Shown here: in pieces, positions 42,492 through 55,405 of the stretch
Numbering within the stretch: the stretch's first letter is position 1
Layout of the letters: each line of letters starts with the position of its first letter
Assembly: GCA_947069175.1 (NCBI GenBank)
Contig: CAMTDV010000030.1
Span: 93,305,916-93,369,915, forward strand
Direction: 5' to 3'
DNA: 64,000 bases
Origin: Scalesia atractyloides
Lineage: Eukaryota; Streptophyta; Magnoliopsida; Asterales; Asteraceae
Position numbers and translations under genes: made by a program
Notes under the pieces: model-generated
What the model saw: only the letters and a program-made list of their open reading frames with translations
The model's database searches: none
What the model was told of the DNA's origin: nothing

Positions 42492-44895
42492 TCACTTGAA
42501 TAGGTGTGGATACTTTCTTTGCATTTCTGACTCTAGTTCCCATGTATATTCTGGTCCTCTCCTTGAATCCCATTTTACTTTTACCAGAACTAATCTCTTG
42601 CGCTTGAGATTCTTGATCTTTCTATCTTCAATCTGAATGGGTTTCTCAACGAACTTTAGTTTCTCATTTACCTCTACATCTTGAAGAGGTATCACCAACG
42701 TAGCTTTCTACATCCTTTTTCATTCCTATCCACCAGAAATTCTTTCTCAAGTCTTTATACATCTTATCACTTCCAGGATGCATTGTACACTTAGTCTTAT
42801 GGGCTTCCTCTAGTATTTGCTTTCGTAGATCTCCTTGGATATGGATCCAATTTTTGTTTTTATGGAATCTCCAAGTTCCATATGTTCCTTTCTCTAATTC
42901 TTTAATCATTCCTTTTAATCCTTCAGCATCGTCCTTGATTGTTGTTTCCTGTGTTTGTTTAATTTGCTCATTTAAATCTATCTGCAGGTTTAGTCTAAGA
43001 GAGCGTATTCTTTTTGGCTTCTCATGATACTTTCGACTTAAAGCATCAGCTACTACGTTAGCTTTTCCTGCATGATACTGGATATCACAATCATAATCAC
43101 TAAGGATTTCCATCCATCGCCTCTGTCTCATGTTTAATTCCTTTTGTCCAAAGACATATCTTAAACTCTTGTGATCTGTGAATACTATAAACTTACTACC
43201 ATAAAGATAGTGTCTCCAAATCTTAAGAGCAAAAATTATTGCTCCTAACTCTAGATCATGGGTTGTATAATTCTCTTCATACTTCTTAAGTTGTCTAGAG
43301 GCATAAGCAATAACCTTTTGACGTTGCATCAGCACACATCCATAACCTAACTTAGACGCATCACAATAAACTACAAAGTCTTCAGTTCCTTCTGGCAAAG
43401 CGAGTATTGGTGCGTTGGATAACTTTTGCTTCAAAATCATGAATGCTTCTTCCTGCTTTGGTCCCCATTCAAACTTAACCGATTTGCAAGTTAGCTTAGT
43501 TAACGGGATGGCTATTCTAGAAAAATCTTGAATAAAACGTCTATAATATCCTGCCAATCCAAGAAAACTTCTTACTTCCGTGGGTGATTCTGGAACCTTC
43601 CATTTGTTAATCGCTTTGATCTTTGTGGGATCCACATGAATTCCTTCGTGATTCACCAGATGTCCAAGGAATTGTACTTCTTGTAACCAGAATTCACATT
43701 TTGAGAATTTTGCGTAAAGCTTTTCCTTCCTTAGCAATGATAGGAGTATATGCAAATGCTTTGCGTGATCTTCCTTACTCTTAGAGTAAATTAGAATATC
43801 ATCTATAAAGACAATTACGAATTTATCCAGGTATGGTTTACATATCCTGTTCATCATGTCCATAAATGCAGCTGGGGCATTGGTTAAACCAAATGGCATG
43901 ACAGTAAATTCATAATGGTTGTGCCTTGTTCGAAAAGCTGTTTTAGGAATGTCCTCTTCCTGTACTTTCAACTGATGATATCCTGAGCGTAAGTCGATCT
44001 TAGAAAAGAATCGGGCTCCTTGGAGTTGGTCGAACAAATCGTCAATTCTTGGTAATGGGTACCGATTTATAATTGTAACTTTGTTCAATTCTCGATAGTC
44101 AATGCACATACGCATTGATCCGTCTTTCTTCTTGACAAATAATACGGGCGCTCTCCATGGCGATGAGCTGGGTTGTATGAAACCTTTCTCTAGTAATTCG
44201 TCCAGTTGTTTCTTCAGTTCCTGCATCTCCGTCGGTGCTAGGCGATAGGGTGCTTTGGCAATCGGTGCCGTTCCTGGTATTAGGTGAATTCTAAATTCAA
44301 CCTCTCGATCTTGCGGTAATCCAGGCAACTCTTCCGGGAAGACATCTGAGAAATTAGATATTACAGGAATATCCTTTAATTCTTTTCCTTTAGTGTTAAT
44401 GATTACGGAACTTATATACACTATTCCTCCTTTCCGTGCATAGCTTGCAGTTTTCATCACAGAGATGAACTTTGTTGATCTTGTCGACTTATCTCCTTTA
44501 ATTGTGATCCTTTCACCAGATGGCACATTTACTTCTACATACTTCTGATCACATATTATTCGGGCCTGATTGGCTACCAACCAATCCATTCCTAACACGA
44601 CATCAAATCCGGCAAGACCCATTGGAAAAAGGTTAGCAGAAAAATTATGATTCAAAATTCCTATCTTTGCTCCTTGCAGGATTTTGCTTATTTGGATAGA
44701 AGATCCATTTGCCGTCTCCACCAGACAGTTTTGGTGAAGTTTAGTTAATGGTTGAGTAAAAAAATTGCAAAAGGAAGTATTAATGAAACTTTGGTTTGCA
44801 CCAGAGTCAAACAATACTTTTGCATAAACATCATCAACTAAAAACGTACCGGCAATCACATCCGGAATAATCTTTACTTCTTCCGCGGTCAGCAC
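42492..44895 (-). pseudogene. Protease, RT, RNase H and integrase remnants of element C
   Basis: 743 codons are open (44895-42664). Protease: FDSGANQSF near residue 30 and VVLGMDWL. RT ~230-400: CIDYRELNKVT, FSKIDLRSGYHQL, FIDDILIYS near 365. RNase H ~500-620: VVYCDASKLGYGCVLM, FTDHKSLRYVF. The integrase starts (HPGSDKMYKDL, GMKKDVESYV) and then jumps near 42700 straight to the distal C-terminus in another frame (VIPLQDVEVNEKLKFVEKP, then YTWELESEMQRKYPHLF; stop at 42492). Compared with element B about 320 codons are missing, including the second zinc-binding Cys pair and all of the DDE core. RT and RNase H look intact. Confidence 0.9.
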
Positions 44896-44957
44896 GAACG
44901 CTCTGGCAGTCTTCTTGGGTCCTTCGGCTGTCTTTGCTTTATTGTTTGCCGCTAGAG

Positions 44958-46024
44958 CTAGTTTCGAGCAGTTAGTTCTAATATGACCGGCTTCCCCGCA
45001 ATGGTAGCATAGCCCATTGCTAACTTTCTTTCGGCAGTCTTTTCCTTATGCCCTGGAAATTTGCAAAAATTGCAGTATGTAGAGCATTTTCCTGAATGTC
45101 TCCTTTTGCAATACTTACACGGGGGTGAAGAAGAACTTGCTCCTTTCCCACGGTTGGAATTTCCATAACGTATCTCCTGTGTGATCTTTTGAGCTAGGTT
45201 CCTTTTTTGGTTTTCTTCTTGCGTACGTACCAGTTCATCTGTCAAAGTATTTGCCAATTCCACTGCTTTTTCTATGGTTTGTGGTCTAGCTGCCTTGACT
45301 ACATGTCTAATCTCACCGATTAATCCCTAGATGTAACGGGAGATTAATAATGGTTCTGGTGAGGCCAGGGTTGGTACAATCCTTGCATATTCAAAGAATG
45401 TGGTAGTATATTCTCTGCTTACCCCAGTCATTCTATGATTTAGGAATTTATTAGCAATCTGCTCCTTTTCATTAGGAGGGCAGAATTTCCTTTCAACTAT
45501 TTCCTTAAAGTTGTTCCATTCCATACTGTAAACTCTGTCATTTCCTTTGGACTGAAGAATGGTATTCCACCACTCTAAAGCTGCATCTTTAAAAGATTAG
45601 AAGCATACATGACTTTATCTTCATTTGCACATTTACTTATCTTGAGAACTGCTTCTGTCTTTTCTATCCAGCGCAAGGCTGAAATAGCTCCTTCATTACC
45701 TGAGAATTCTATCGGTTTGCATGATAAGAATTCTTTATAAGAACAACCATATGAGATGGTTCTTCTTCTTTTTGGAATTGGAGCTTGGATTAACAGTTCG
45801 GGATTTCCATTCATGCTATGATTTGCTTCAGGGGGTACACGTTTATTCCCGTTTATGGAATTATTATTTCCTACCTTTTTAATGGTGTCGATAATATAGG
45901 GCATTGCATCTATGATTCCTTGGGCCACTATGTGTTCGATAGCACTTTTATTTATTTGATTCCTGTTATTATCGTTATTCTGGGTTTCCTGATTTACTTC
46001 GTCTGACATCTGAATTATAAACAT
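44958..46024 (-). pseudogene. gag of element C
   Basis: Pieces 46024-45575, 45524-45327 and 45263-44958 in different frames or separated by stops. Recognisable are GCSYKEFLSCKPIEFSG, ALRWIEKTEAVLKISKC, WNNFKEIVERKFCPPNE, and a Cys/His region CKYCKRRHSGKC and CNFCKFPGHKEKT, where a frameshift disrupts the next knuckle. A stop near 45327 interrupts the capsid end. Confidence 0.8.
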
Positions 46025-46505
46025 TTAGCAGGTACTAATATCATAGAATAATTTAAATAATAATTATACCAACACAGTGAACCAAAATCGTCGAGCATTG
46101 CGACTTTTACTCTTTTCATACATATGCATCTAGTACAAGCATAACTGAAATTCAAATATTACTAGCCTATGCATCGATATATTTATATAAGTTATATTAC
46201 TTTTTTTAACGTTACAAAATACACACACATATATATATTATATATTAAGCTATGGCTTCCTTAAAACTGCATTTCTCGCTTGTCATACTTCCAGACGAGC
46301 TTCTCTCCGATGTGGCGAATTCGGTTTCCTTCCTCCACCAATTCATCTCCAAGTTTGCGGAGTTCTTCCACATGTTCCCTGGGTAGTATTGGGGCTAGCA
46401 CTGGTTCAAGGTAAGGTGGAACTGGTTCTTCATATGGGACTGGGTTTTCTAGCAGGTTCTGAATTGCCCAGTTATTAGCCCACCATGGATCTAAAGGGTT
46501 TGGTG

Positions 46506-46976
46506 CTAGAATTCTAGGTATCTCATTGGGGTCAAAGGCTGGGATTGGAAATGATTTTCCTGGTTCTGTTCTAGGTTTATGGGTTGGTTAGGAAATAAGG
46601 GAAGCAACAGGGGTTCTGGATTTGCTACTTGATTAAAATTAGGTTCTCCTTCTGCATTTCCAAACATGTGAAAATTTGCTAGCTGCCTATCCAATTCTTC
46701 CTCCCACAAGGGTCTAACTTCGGGGTTTCGGGTGTTTCTCTCAGTTCTAGCTGCTATGGCTCGTTGTTGTACTTGTCTCAGTCTTTTCCTTTTCTCTACT
46801 TTGGCTCTACTAAACCAATTTCTCTTCTTAGGGGGAAAAGGTTCTACAGATTTGGCTTTGAAAACAAAAACATCTTCGGAATCAGCGGTGTAGTCTGTGG
46901 TTGGCTGGGATGTTCCTTCATCCATCAGAGAATGAAGTAGGTGACGATAAGTGTCAGAAGTACCCTGATCACTCAT
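46506..46976 (-). CDS. Accessory ORF upstream of gag (element C)
   Basis: 156 codons open from MSDQGTSDTYRH, starting 134 bp after the primer-binding site. Basic patch PPKKRNWFSRAKVEKRKR, then a Gln/Asn/Pro-rich C-terminus. Coding-like sequence continues in other frames to about 46256, so the original ORF was longer. No domain is recognised. It takes the same place as the Pro/His-rich ORF of element B. Confidence 0.5.
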   Translation of the reverse strand: MSDQGTSDTYRHLLHSLMDEGTSQPTTDYTADSEDVFVFKAKSVEPFPPKKRNWFSRAKVEKRKRLRQVQQRAIAARTERNTRNPEVRPLWEEELDRQLANFHMFGNAEGEPNFNQVANPEPLLLPLFPNQPINLEQNQENHFQSQPLTPMRYLEF

Positions 46977-47109
46977 TCTATAAACTAAAGAAGTTAGTAA
47001 AATAACACCAAATAATAATATATATGGATATATATATAAAGTCGCGGATATTTTCTAACACCTTTATTTAAATCAAAAGAACACCTAAATGACTTAAACC
47101 AGTGGCATA

Positions 47110-47121
47110 GCTCTGATACCA
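47110..47121 (-). promoter_or_regulatory. Primer-binding site of element C
   Basis: Plus-strand GCTCTGATACCA, 5 bp from the LTR end TGTCGCAG. Confidence 0.85.
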
Positions 47122-47126
47122 CCTTC

Positions 47127-48568
47127 TGTCGCAGCCCCCGACCCCACCCCGGGAGAGGGGGCCGCGAGACACAGAGCTGGTGGTACCGGTGTTTATTAAT
47201 TTGGCAGCGGAATTACGACATCAGGATCGTAGTTAGAAAATAAATATCAGAGTTTCAAAACACCAAACTTTTATATTAAACAAATGGGGTAAGACCCATG
47301 TTTCCATTACAATACATATTTTTAGAGACAGACCCTAATTTATGGAAAACAGAAACTCCTTTTTATTTAGGTAACTTTTATAGCCACTTTTCTAAGCCTT
47401 CAGTGGTCTCCAGCTGGCTTCTGTTAGCTTCACATTAAGTTACCTGAAACGCGTTTTAAAAATAATTTATCAGCAAGAAATACTGGCGAATCCATCTCAG
47501 TTTTATCAAAACAAGTGATTATACTTTACAGTTATTGAGGAGCATCCGCATTTACAATGTTTATATCTACATAATTACTCAATCAGTACTGTCAATTCTG
47601 ACTTGTGGGTCATATTACTTTGGGCCCTGTCACCCAACGGTAACGGTTCCTGTCACATTCCCGTGACTTTGAACTAGCAATGTATACAAAACCCCAACAT
47701 ACCGGCAGTAATTAGAATACATATACTCAATCACTGTTAAGCATAATTAAAACATTTGAGGTTTTGGTAACACATTTTGACTCACAAAAAGATTTTCAAA
47801 AAGAGAATGTACTCGCCTTGAACACTTTAAGTATTCCTACGGAGTTCCTGGTGATGGTTCTTGATTACTTCCTGGGATTTCTATTAAAACATACAATGCA
47901 CATGTGTTAGTAAGTTAACCCAAGTCACTTTAACCATACAACACTCGACAGAACTCCAACGAACGTAGTCGGGCAGAGCCTAGACATGCGTTGGCGATTC
48001 TAGATCGATTGGGCAGGGTGTCCATACAACACTCGATAGAACTCCAACGAACGTAGTCGGGCAGAGCCTAGACATGCGTTGGCGATTCTAGATCGATTGG
48101 GTAGGATAGTGAATTAGTGATCGGGGTTAAGTTACTTACAGCGGGCAGCGCTTCGCAGGTTTAGGGGTTTTTAGGGGGGTGTTGCACGAAGAAACAGAGA
48201 TTCAGAGAGTATACGATCGATTCAGAGGATCGAAAGTGAGAGACGATTTCAGTCCCAAGCCGCTCCTTTTATACCCATTTTTTACCTCCCCCGCACGTCG
48301 CGCGGGGATCTGGGTTCCCTCTCGCGTGGCGCCTGAGGTGCCTAGCTAGGCTAGGTCAGCCTGGTCACAAGTGTAGGGTTGCCAGATGACGCGAAACGGT
48401 GACACGTCACCTGGACACTTCTCGCGCGTCGCGACAGAGACTGGTGTCTCTGGCGCGTGGCGCCTAGACTGTCCAGATGGACCTGTCTCGTTTTGCGTGA
48501 CACGTCTCGATTTGCGTGTCCGGTTTTACGTTTCAGCTAATTTCGGGGTGTTTTGGAGACTTGTTACA
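47127..48568 (-). repeat. 5' LTR of element C
   Basis: 1442 bp, TGTCGCAGCC to TTGTTACA on the plus strand, with the same ~90-bp tandem pair (about 47935-48105) as the 3' LTR. The duplication ttaag follows at 48569. Confidence 0.9.
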
Positions 48569-48613
48569 TTAAGTGTACTAATTAATTAAGTGTGTAAATA
48601 ATATATATGAAAC

Positions 48614-48767
48614 CAATGTTTTAAAAACCGGTTCAAACCAGCCGGTTGAACCGTCAGGTAGAACCGGTTAACCGTCCGGTATACCCGGTTGAACCACCCG
48701 ATACACCCGGTTAAACCGTTTCTAAGCCAAATTCGGTATGGTATAAAAACCGGATTTTAAAACAATT
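48614..48767. mobile_element. Short imperfect-palindrome MITE (candidate)
   Basis: Ends CAATGTTTTAAAAACCGG and (inverted) CAATTGTTTTAAAATCCGG; interior rich in CCGGTTNAACC words. Target duplication not clear. Confidence 0.4.
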
Positions 48768-50234
48768 GTATGAAAGAACCAACAGCTAAAGCAACGCAAC
48801 ATCTGTAATAACCCTTTAACCAGAAGAAAAAGGCTAAGGGTATTGGTACATCTTCAAAATTAGATGCATATCCCCCAGCAGCAGCGTATAGAGCTATGAG
48901 TAAGTATAGGGGTCAATGCATTAAATGTGTTAGAAAAAGTGAACTATACGCCTCTCATTGCCCTATAAGCGGCGTTTAAGATGATGGTAGTTGAAGCAAT
49001 AAACCTTATACGCCTCTCATTGCCCGATGAGCGACATACAGGTACGATGTGTGGGGAATTTAAGGTATGAAGTATGAACACTAACAATGCAGCGACGTCC
49101 GTATTTCAGATTCATGCACTAGGATGTCGGTCTAGCATGATGTGTGATCGGAGTGGACTACATTATGCTGGGCTCCAAGTGACACCAGCTAATGCCATCT
49201 GGCCTGTAACACGGAATTCCAAGACAATCATTTTTTTCAGTGTGGTCATGAGGTATCCACCAACGGGAATTCCATGACACCCAATTCCAGGAGGGCCCGC
49301 TCTAGAATGGACAGTCGTTTATGTAGTCGGTTCCGGCACCCACTGCTTCAACCGACGCCACTCGGTGTCCTCTTGATGTGGTAGATAGCAGGCGGAAAGC
49401 CCGTTGGAAGCTAGGATACCAACACCCAATTTCAAGATAGTCTTTGTGTCTAGGTCCCTTTTGTGTTTCGACCGATGAAAGTTAGACCAATCAGTTTCGT
49501 GTACAAGAATTTCAGAATATGTAACAATTAACGATTTAGGGTTTAGTCATTACATTTTATATCAAAGTGCCATATTACATACAAAATAATTTCCCATTGA
49601 TTGGCATTAAATAGGTGGGCCTGAGCTTAGTCGTATAGTCCTATAAGCCGCGTATGGATATGGACACAATTCCAGGCTTAAATAGGTGGGCTTGAGCTTA
49701 GGCGTATAGCCCTATATGCCTAGTATGGATGAACACAATTTCATGCTAGATAACTATATTACCGTATGTAATCGACTGAATGTCCGGAAGGTAACCCACT
49801 CCCATCTATGTTCTTGCAATGATGGAAACAGAGGACTTTTATACTTTGCCCCTCTTAGATTCTTTTAATGATCACAAACGAAAAGCACACCTTGATTTTG
49901 CAAGAGCACTCATAAAAAATATTACCCTCTACAAAAAGAAAAGAATTTCTAAAAAATATAACCTTTTTTTTCTTTTTTAATAGAAACTCTTACATACTCT
50001 TAAATTATACTAAATAAATCTTAACTTTTTTTTAGGATTAAAACCAATACCTTTTATTAAAAGTCAAGATGACCTAGCGACAGTAGCATATAATTCTCTT
50101 TCAAAAGAAAACATGATGCAATATGTTCAACATTAAATTCTATGTCATGGAGTTAACGTCATTGAGGGCTCTGGCAAAATATGGTATAATTTTTATCTTA
50201 TCACACAATACTCACCTACCTTTTTTTAACAAAC
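48768..50234. other. Anonymous DNA with short duplications
   Basis: No gene supported. A ~33-bp repeat around TATACGCCTCTCATTGCCC occurs at about 48942 and 49002. A ~71-bp tandem pair (TTAAATAGGTGGGC ... GTATGGAT) lies at 49606-49677 and 49678-49747. Confidence 0.5.
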
Positions 50235-50335
50235 TTTTTTTACATTAATCCGTCTTCGACGGAACTCGAAACCTTAACCTCAAGGGAAGCGATACCTATC
50301 TTACCATTTGGACCTAAGCCCTACTCAATACACAC
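50235..50335 (-). mobile_element. Short SINE (candidate)
   Basis: Minus strand: A-box-like GGGCTTAGGTCCAAATGG, B-box-like GGTTTCGAGTTCC about 40 bp on, then an A-rich tail (TGTAAAAAAAG). Tail and box spacing fit the SINEs elsewhere in the window. Confidence 0.45.
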
Positions 50336-52207
50336 GTACGTTGAATACTAAATATAGACAAAAGTACTCTTTTCTTCATTTATGTATGTAGCTTAATCTT
50401 CATTAATTACACAAATAACTCTTTACGTATTTGGTTTGTCACGGATTTCGTCATATTCACTAAAATTTCATGATGTAATAGTCAATTCAAATAAAGTTGA
50501 CTGAAGTTATAGTAAAAAGGACGGAATCTATTATAATCCTTAAACATATGGGATAACCATTGTAATTGATGAAGTTTATGTAATTTTCCCATACCTAAAG
50601 TAAGAAAAGTGTAAATATATGCCAACACATTTGAATAGAAAATATGTTAACACAAATCCATCCTCAATACCAACAAGTGTAGGGGGAGAGTGCTAGAGGT
50701 TGGAAGAAGGGATGCATATCTGCTTCAGGACAAGGGTGACCCCTATTATGCCATAATCAGTGGGTTTAGAATAGATATAAAAACTTCTAAAAATAAGAAG
50801 TTATACAAGTGTATCAAACTGACTCTGATTGACCTTATTCAAGCGACATTGGAACCATTTCATCGAACTCTACGATGTGAGATTTTAGATTTTCACTTTT
50901 CGGATGTGTAGGTTGTAGAATTTTTGTTTATTATTATTCTGTCTTTTATTTATCATTGTGTCTTTTCTAATATTGCATCATTGTGTTATATTTTTCGTCA
51001 TTTTTGTTATATTTTGCTCAACATTGTGTTTTATATTTTGGCATGGTGTTATATTTTGCTCAACATTGTGTCATCCTGGGCGATCCACTACGTCTTTGTA
51101 CACTTCTTATTTTTATGAGCCTTTGTAAAATAACTTAACTCTAATCAGTGAGTACTTCTAGCATTGGGGAATCTTATGTGCCTCATCGTACACACAACGT
51201 AGTCCAATTATATTAGATAATTTAATTACCATATCATTAACGATTTAGGTATTAATAGCTTGTTTAATGATCGTAGGTTGTCATATGAAAAGATTATGTA
51301 GTGGAGGCATAGGACATTGAGGTGATGGCAAGATATTCGATAGAGCAAAGCCCCACGAAAACAATGTGGATATCAAGTGGAAATGGAATTGCAGATTGTA
51401 GAGGAGAGAGTTATATCTAATTTATGGTAGTGTTCAAGCATAATAAATTTTTTGAACAAATGGCAAGGATAAATGGCTATGGGTTGGGGAGGATACTAAG
51501 GACCATTTATTAGTCTCATGTGGCACACCGGTTATTCAATCAGTATCGGTATCTAAATTTCTTAAAATCTCAAAGTCAAACGCATTAGCGGGGCTTATAG
51601 AAAGTTACTACAAGCAATCATCATGCCAACAACATAGTTTATATAAAAGTGCAAGGAACAATAAACTAACTCTTTAATCGAAGAACACAAAGCCTGCCTG
51701 TTGGGAATTTTGGAGGTAATTAGGGAGTACATGTTCATTTGGCTTAGACATAGAGCAAATATACAAAATCTAGTTAGGGAAAATTGGTGCAACTTTTGCT
51801 TTTTGTTGATGTTTACATGCTATTAAGCTACCCCCCACCTTGTAAAAAAATTCAAAGGGAAAGGACTATTATATTTGATCAAAATTCTAAAAAAGGAAAA
51901 GACTGTTATGTATTTTCAAAAGTAAAAAATAAAACCTTCAGTCTGCATGGAGTCAATAAATGAGTTCTCGTTTACATAACACTGTAACAGTGTCTGCAAT
52001 TAACATTAAATAAAGAAAACATTGTTGTTGCCGGAAATTGCTACCTTATTTGCATATTTAAAATATATAATATAGAACTGGTTAAGTAAAAATCAGCTCC
52101 TATGTTACAAGTGTATGTAAAAAAAATCAAACCCGGTTTTAAACAAAGAAGTGGCTTGTGATGACACGTTTATACCTGGTGATTAAGTAAGTAATCTTAT
52201 TCCATTA
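50336..52207. other. Anonymous AT-rich DNA
   Basis: No gene or complete element seen. 50930-51110 has repeated TTGTGTTATATTTTGCTCAACA-like phrases. Short open frames are unsupported. Confidence 0.45.
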
Positions 52208-52515
52208 GGCTAAGGGTACGGGGGAATGAGATGGATCATGGACTGCCATCTAGAATGGTGGATGATGTGCTACACCACGCCCCTTAGGAAACCACCATAG
52301 TTGGCATGAGTTAAATCATGGCAACCATACACCTCTCTTCCTTAATTAGTTATATATATTGCAAACAATATATATATATCTTTTTTTTCAAAACAGGGAT
52401 GGTGGCTTGGGGATGATATAGAATGATGGATTGGATAGTGGATGGGAGTGGGGTGACAGGGTGCTATCATGGAGGGTAATGGTGATCTTGAGGGTCATGA
52501 CCACACCCAATAGCC
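52208..52515. mobile_element. MITE candidate (Harbinger/Tourist-like)
   Basis: Left end GGCTAAGGGTACGGGGG and right end, inverted, GGCTATTGGGTGTGG. A tta (left) / ata (right) flank is close to a 3-bp duplication. The interior has GGATGG/GGTGG-rich words and a TA-rich centre. The inverted ends are imperfect. Confidence 0.4.
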
Positions 52516-53642
52516 ATATCTTATTGTTGCCGGTTGATCAACCGGGTTAATGGGTTATAACAGTTGTCTAGACTTCTGGCATGGCCCCAAAGCAATTTCG
52601 GGTTATACTACTATTGTTGTACTACCATTGTAGTTATTATTTAGTACCATTGTAGTTATTATATTATAGTTATATATATTTGTGAAAGCTTAAATCAATG
52701 ACTTATTATTTTGAAGAGAAAAAAAGTTGAATTTCTAATATTTAGGGAGCTAGAACAGCTCATTTGTTAATACTTTATAAAACTTGTTTAACGGACAAAT
52801 AATCATATAATAAGTTTTGATAAACCCTCCTAAATGCCCTCGATACAGAGTTTTATAAATGTTTCAGAAGCACCTCCTCATAAAGGTGTTAAATTCATTC
52901 ATCAGTACATATTTCTTCTTCATCTATTGCAGCTAAATTCAGAAAAACATTTACTTTCAACATGACGTTTAGGTGATTTCACAAAAAAATATCAAAATCA
53001 TGAATAACTTCATTTACGTGGAAATCTATTCCAGATTTTTTTCCAGTGTGTTATATTTATTGCAAAACTGCACTCAAATAATGCACTATAAGCATAAATA
53101 GGTTTATTTTGATTAATTTCAGAGTTTTATTTTGGTTAGTTTAGTTTCTTCAATCGGTTATTTAATGGTAGTTTTTAAGGTTCTTTTGGTTAGGTTTCAT
53201 TGAGGGCCCATCTGGGCTGCAATTTCATTTTGTTTAGGTTTTCATAAATTTTGTTAGGATTGTAATTTTAATGATTCAAGAAGGGTTCCTACCTTCTTTC
53301 TCACCATCCTATTCAATGAAAACTTAATTTTTTTTAAAAGAAAAAAACAAATAGAACACAAGATATAGTCACTTTCACATTCTTTAATATTATGCAACTG
53401 TTCTAGAATGGCAAACACACCAAATCTAGTGCATTGTTTATTTGAATATGGACTCTCACATTAACAGCTTGACTAACAAATCTGATGGATTTAATGAGTA
53501 GTGATGTACTTGTGAATGAAAGGACACAAAAGAATACAGTAAATGTACTATTGAATGAAAAACCAATACATTAGAGACCCTTTTACATTATAATATTGAA
53601 ATTGACAGTAAAAATATCTAAACAAACAATTTTTAGTGCAAA
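52516..53642. other. Anonymous DNA, possible LTR scrap
   Basis: The stretch 53085-53330 ends in a TTCAATGAAAACTT motif often seen in Copia LTR R regions, but no ends or partner copy were found. Confidence 0.35.
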
Positions 53643-53676
53643 CTAGTAATAACACCCGCGCGCGTTGCGGCCCGGG
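53643..53676 (-). mobile_element. Helitron 3' terminus (candidate)
   Basis: Minus strand: GC-rich imperfect hairpin CCCGGGCCGCAACGCGCGCG (plus GG; 53676-53655), 8-9 nt, then CTAG followed by T. Typical order of a Helitron 3' end. Downstream in the element (53985-54240) further GTTGCGGCGGGG-type words occur. The 5' end was not found. Confidence 0.45.
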
Positions 53677-55168
53677 CACATCGAATGGTTAGTTCAAACG
53701 TTATGTGATCCATTAACCTTATTAAAACACGTTTTCGGCATTTCCAACTGAACTCAATGTAATCTATATAAGCATTGTGATTGGATCAAAACTTAAAGTT
53801 AATTGAGTTCATACATAAAATAAGCAAGAAAACATATTACATCAAAACATAGACCAACTCGAATTTATACCAAAACGTACATAAAAATATGCATGTAAAA
53901 AATGTTTTCTTAAACGAAAACGTATTATATTCGACTTAACTCATTTCCAGAAAGATTTTACGTCGAAATGTAGAGCAAATCTAAGCACACCCCGTGTTGC
54001 GGCGGGGCGTAAAACGGTGTCAAATAGTACCAATGTCACACAACCATCATCAACCACCAACACTGACTCGACCTAGGATCTGGCGTGTTGCGACGAACCT
54101 GTCAAACATGAAAAAATAGACGTAAAAACGTTGAACCACACATGCACGTTGCGCCGTGTTAACTCGCAATATTTGAAACAAAACATAAAAAAGTTGAACC
54201 GCACTCGTACGTTGCGTCGTATTAACTCGAAAAATTTATAACTATACGTAAAACGAATATTTGTGAAAGATGAAAAGTATAGGGGACAAAAGTTGTGAAG
54301 TTAAATTGCAAATAATGAAAAGTTTTGGGTTAAAGTTAAAAAAGCAAATTATGTAGGGTTAAAATTGCAAAAGATAAAAACCTTTAGGTTAAAAATAAAA
54401 AATCAAGTTTTTTTTTTAAAAAAAAAACTTATGCCTAAATTTTTTACTTATTAAGAGTATTTAAATTTATAACCACCGCAGTTCATACGTGTTTACAATC
54501 AAATGGAATCAAAACATCTAGTAAAAATAATTACGAGGATAAAGCTTGAAATTCAAAGTTAGAGCTCAGGACCAAGGAAATTAGAACTGGGAATCGGGCA
54601 AACATTCTATTATTATATCCAAACATCCAACTAGGTGAGATGTTTTCGACCTTAGTTTATGGGTCGTAACTTCAAAAGGTGCATTTTTTGTTGGGCTCAT
54701 CTTTTTTTAGCTCAGTTTCTTTTATCAAGTTGGTCATATCCGTCGTTGGTCTTCGGAAATTTGGGTAATCTTATTTGTGACAGATTACCAAATTAAAGAA
54801 GTTTATTGTGGATAACTGATGGCCTGATCACTGAAATTTTTTAAAGTTGTCCAAGGTACTTGTTTCCGACAGAATACAAACGGCATTGTAGTGATAGAAC
54901 TTGACCTGGGTAATGATATCTTTAAAAAAATTATAAAAGTTTCTCAAAAAAAAAAAATAACTACAAACATGGAAATTAAAAAAAATTATAAAACTACTTT
55001 AACCCAAATAAAATTTTAATTACAATAAAATTAAATACAATATATATTTACCGGTGGATTACCAACGCATCAATTCAAAGATTGTCGGTTCTATTCTGCT
55101 CTAATCTAGTTAATTAAAGCTATTTTAAAAACATGATCATAATTGTCAATAATGTATAGCTTTGCATC
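53677..55168. other. Helitron-like interior and anonymous DNA
   Basis: GTTGCGNCG words recur to about 54240. The rest is A-rich. No Rep/helicase coding or other gene is visible. Confidence 0.35.
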
Positions 55169-55405
55169 TCATCTAACATCTTTCTTAGGGTTAGATGATT
55201 TTTCCTCTTGAATTGCTCTATGAAGTAGTTGTTTTACTTTGCCAGCCAACCCCTAACAGTAATGAACACTCCAGCTATCTTCCTTGATACAGTCATCCAA
55301 TACATGGAATTTTGCACCAAACTCTTCACGAGGATCAAATCCAATGACTAAACCCATGCTAGAACTTTTCTACCAAACTGCTTCATAGAGATCGAATCTT
55401 TCAAC
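55169..55405 (-). pseudogene. Unidentified coding-like fragment
   Basis: One minus-strand frame reads VERFDLYEAVW-stop-KSSS, then VIGFDPREEFGAKFHVLDDC, then EDSWSVHYC-stop-GLAGKVKQLL and ends KKDVR-stop (55169-55171). The amphipathic, codon-like quality over ~75 residues with only two TAG codons suggests a real exon or gene relic. I do not recognise the family. Confidence 0.35.

Larger units (their letters stand above)
41007..48568 (-). mobile_element. Complete Ty3/Gypsy element C with integrase deletion
   Basis: 7562 bp, two LTRs (1449 and 1442 bp, about 98% alike by eye), target duplication ttaag at 41002-41006 and 48569-48573, primer-binding site, purine tract, accessory ORF, gag, protease, RT and RNase H. 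The integrase core is deleted and gag is frameshifted. It is inserted ~870 bp upstream of the MYB relic. A truncated relative of its LTR is at 15829-17015. Confidence 0.95.

Noticed and set aside
42273..42636. Two open frames at the edge of element C, also at 48386
   Set aside because: They lie in the GC-rich LTR U3, repeated in both LTRs, or antisense to the integrase tail.
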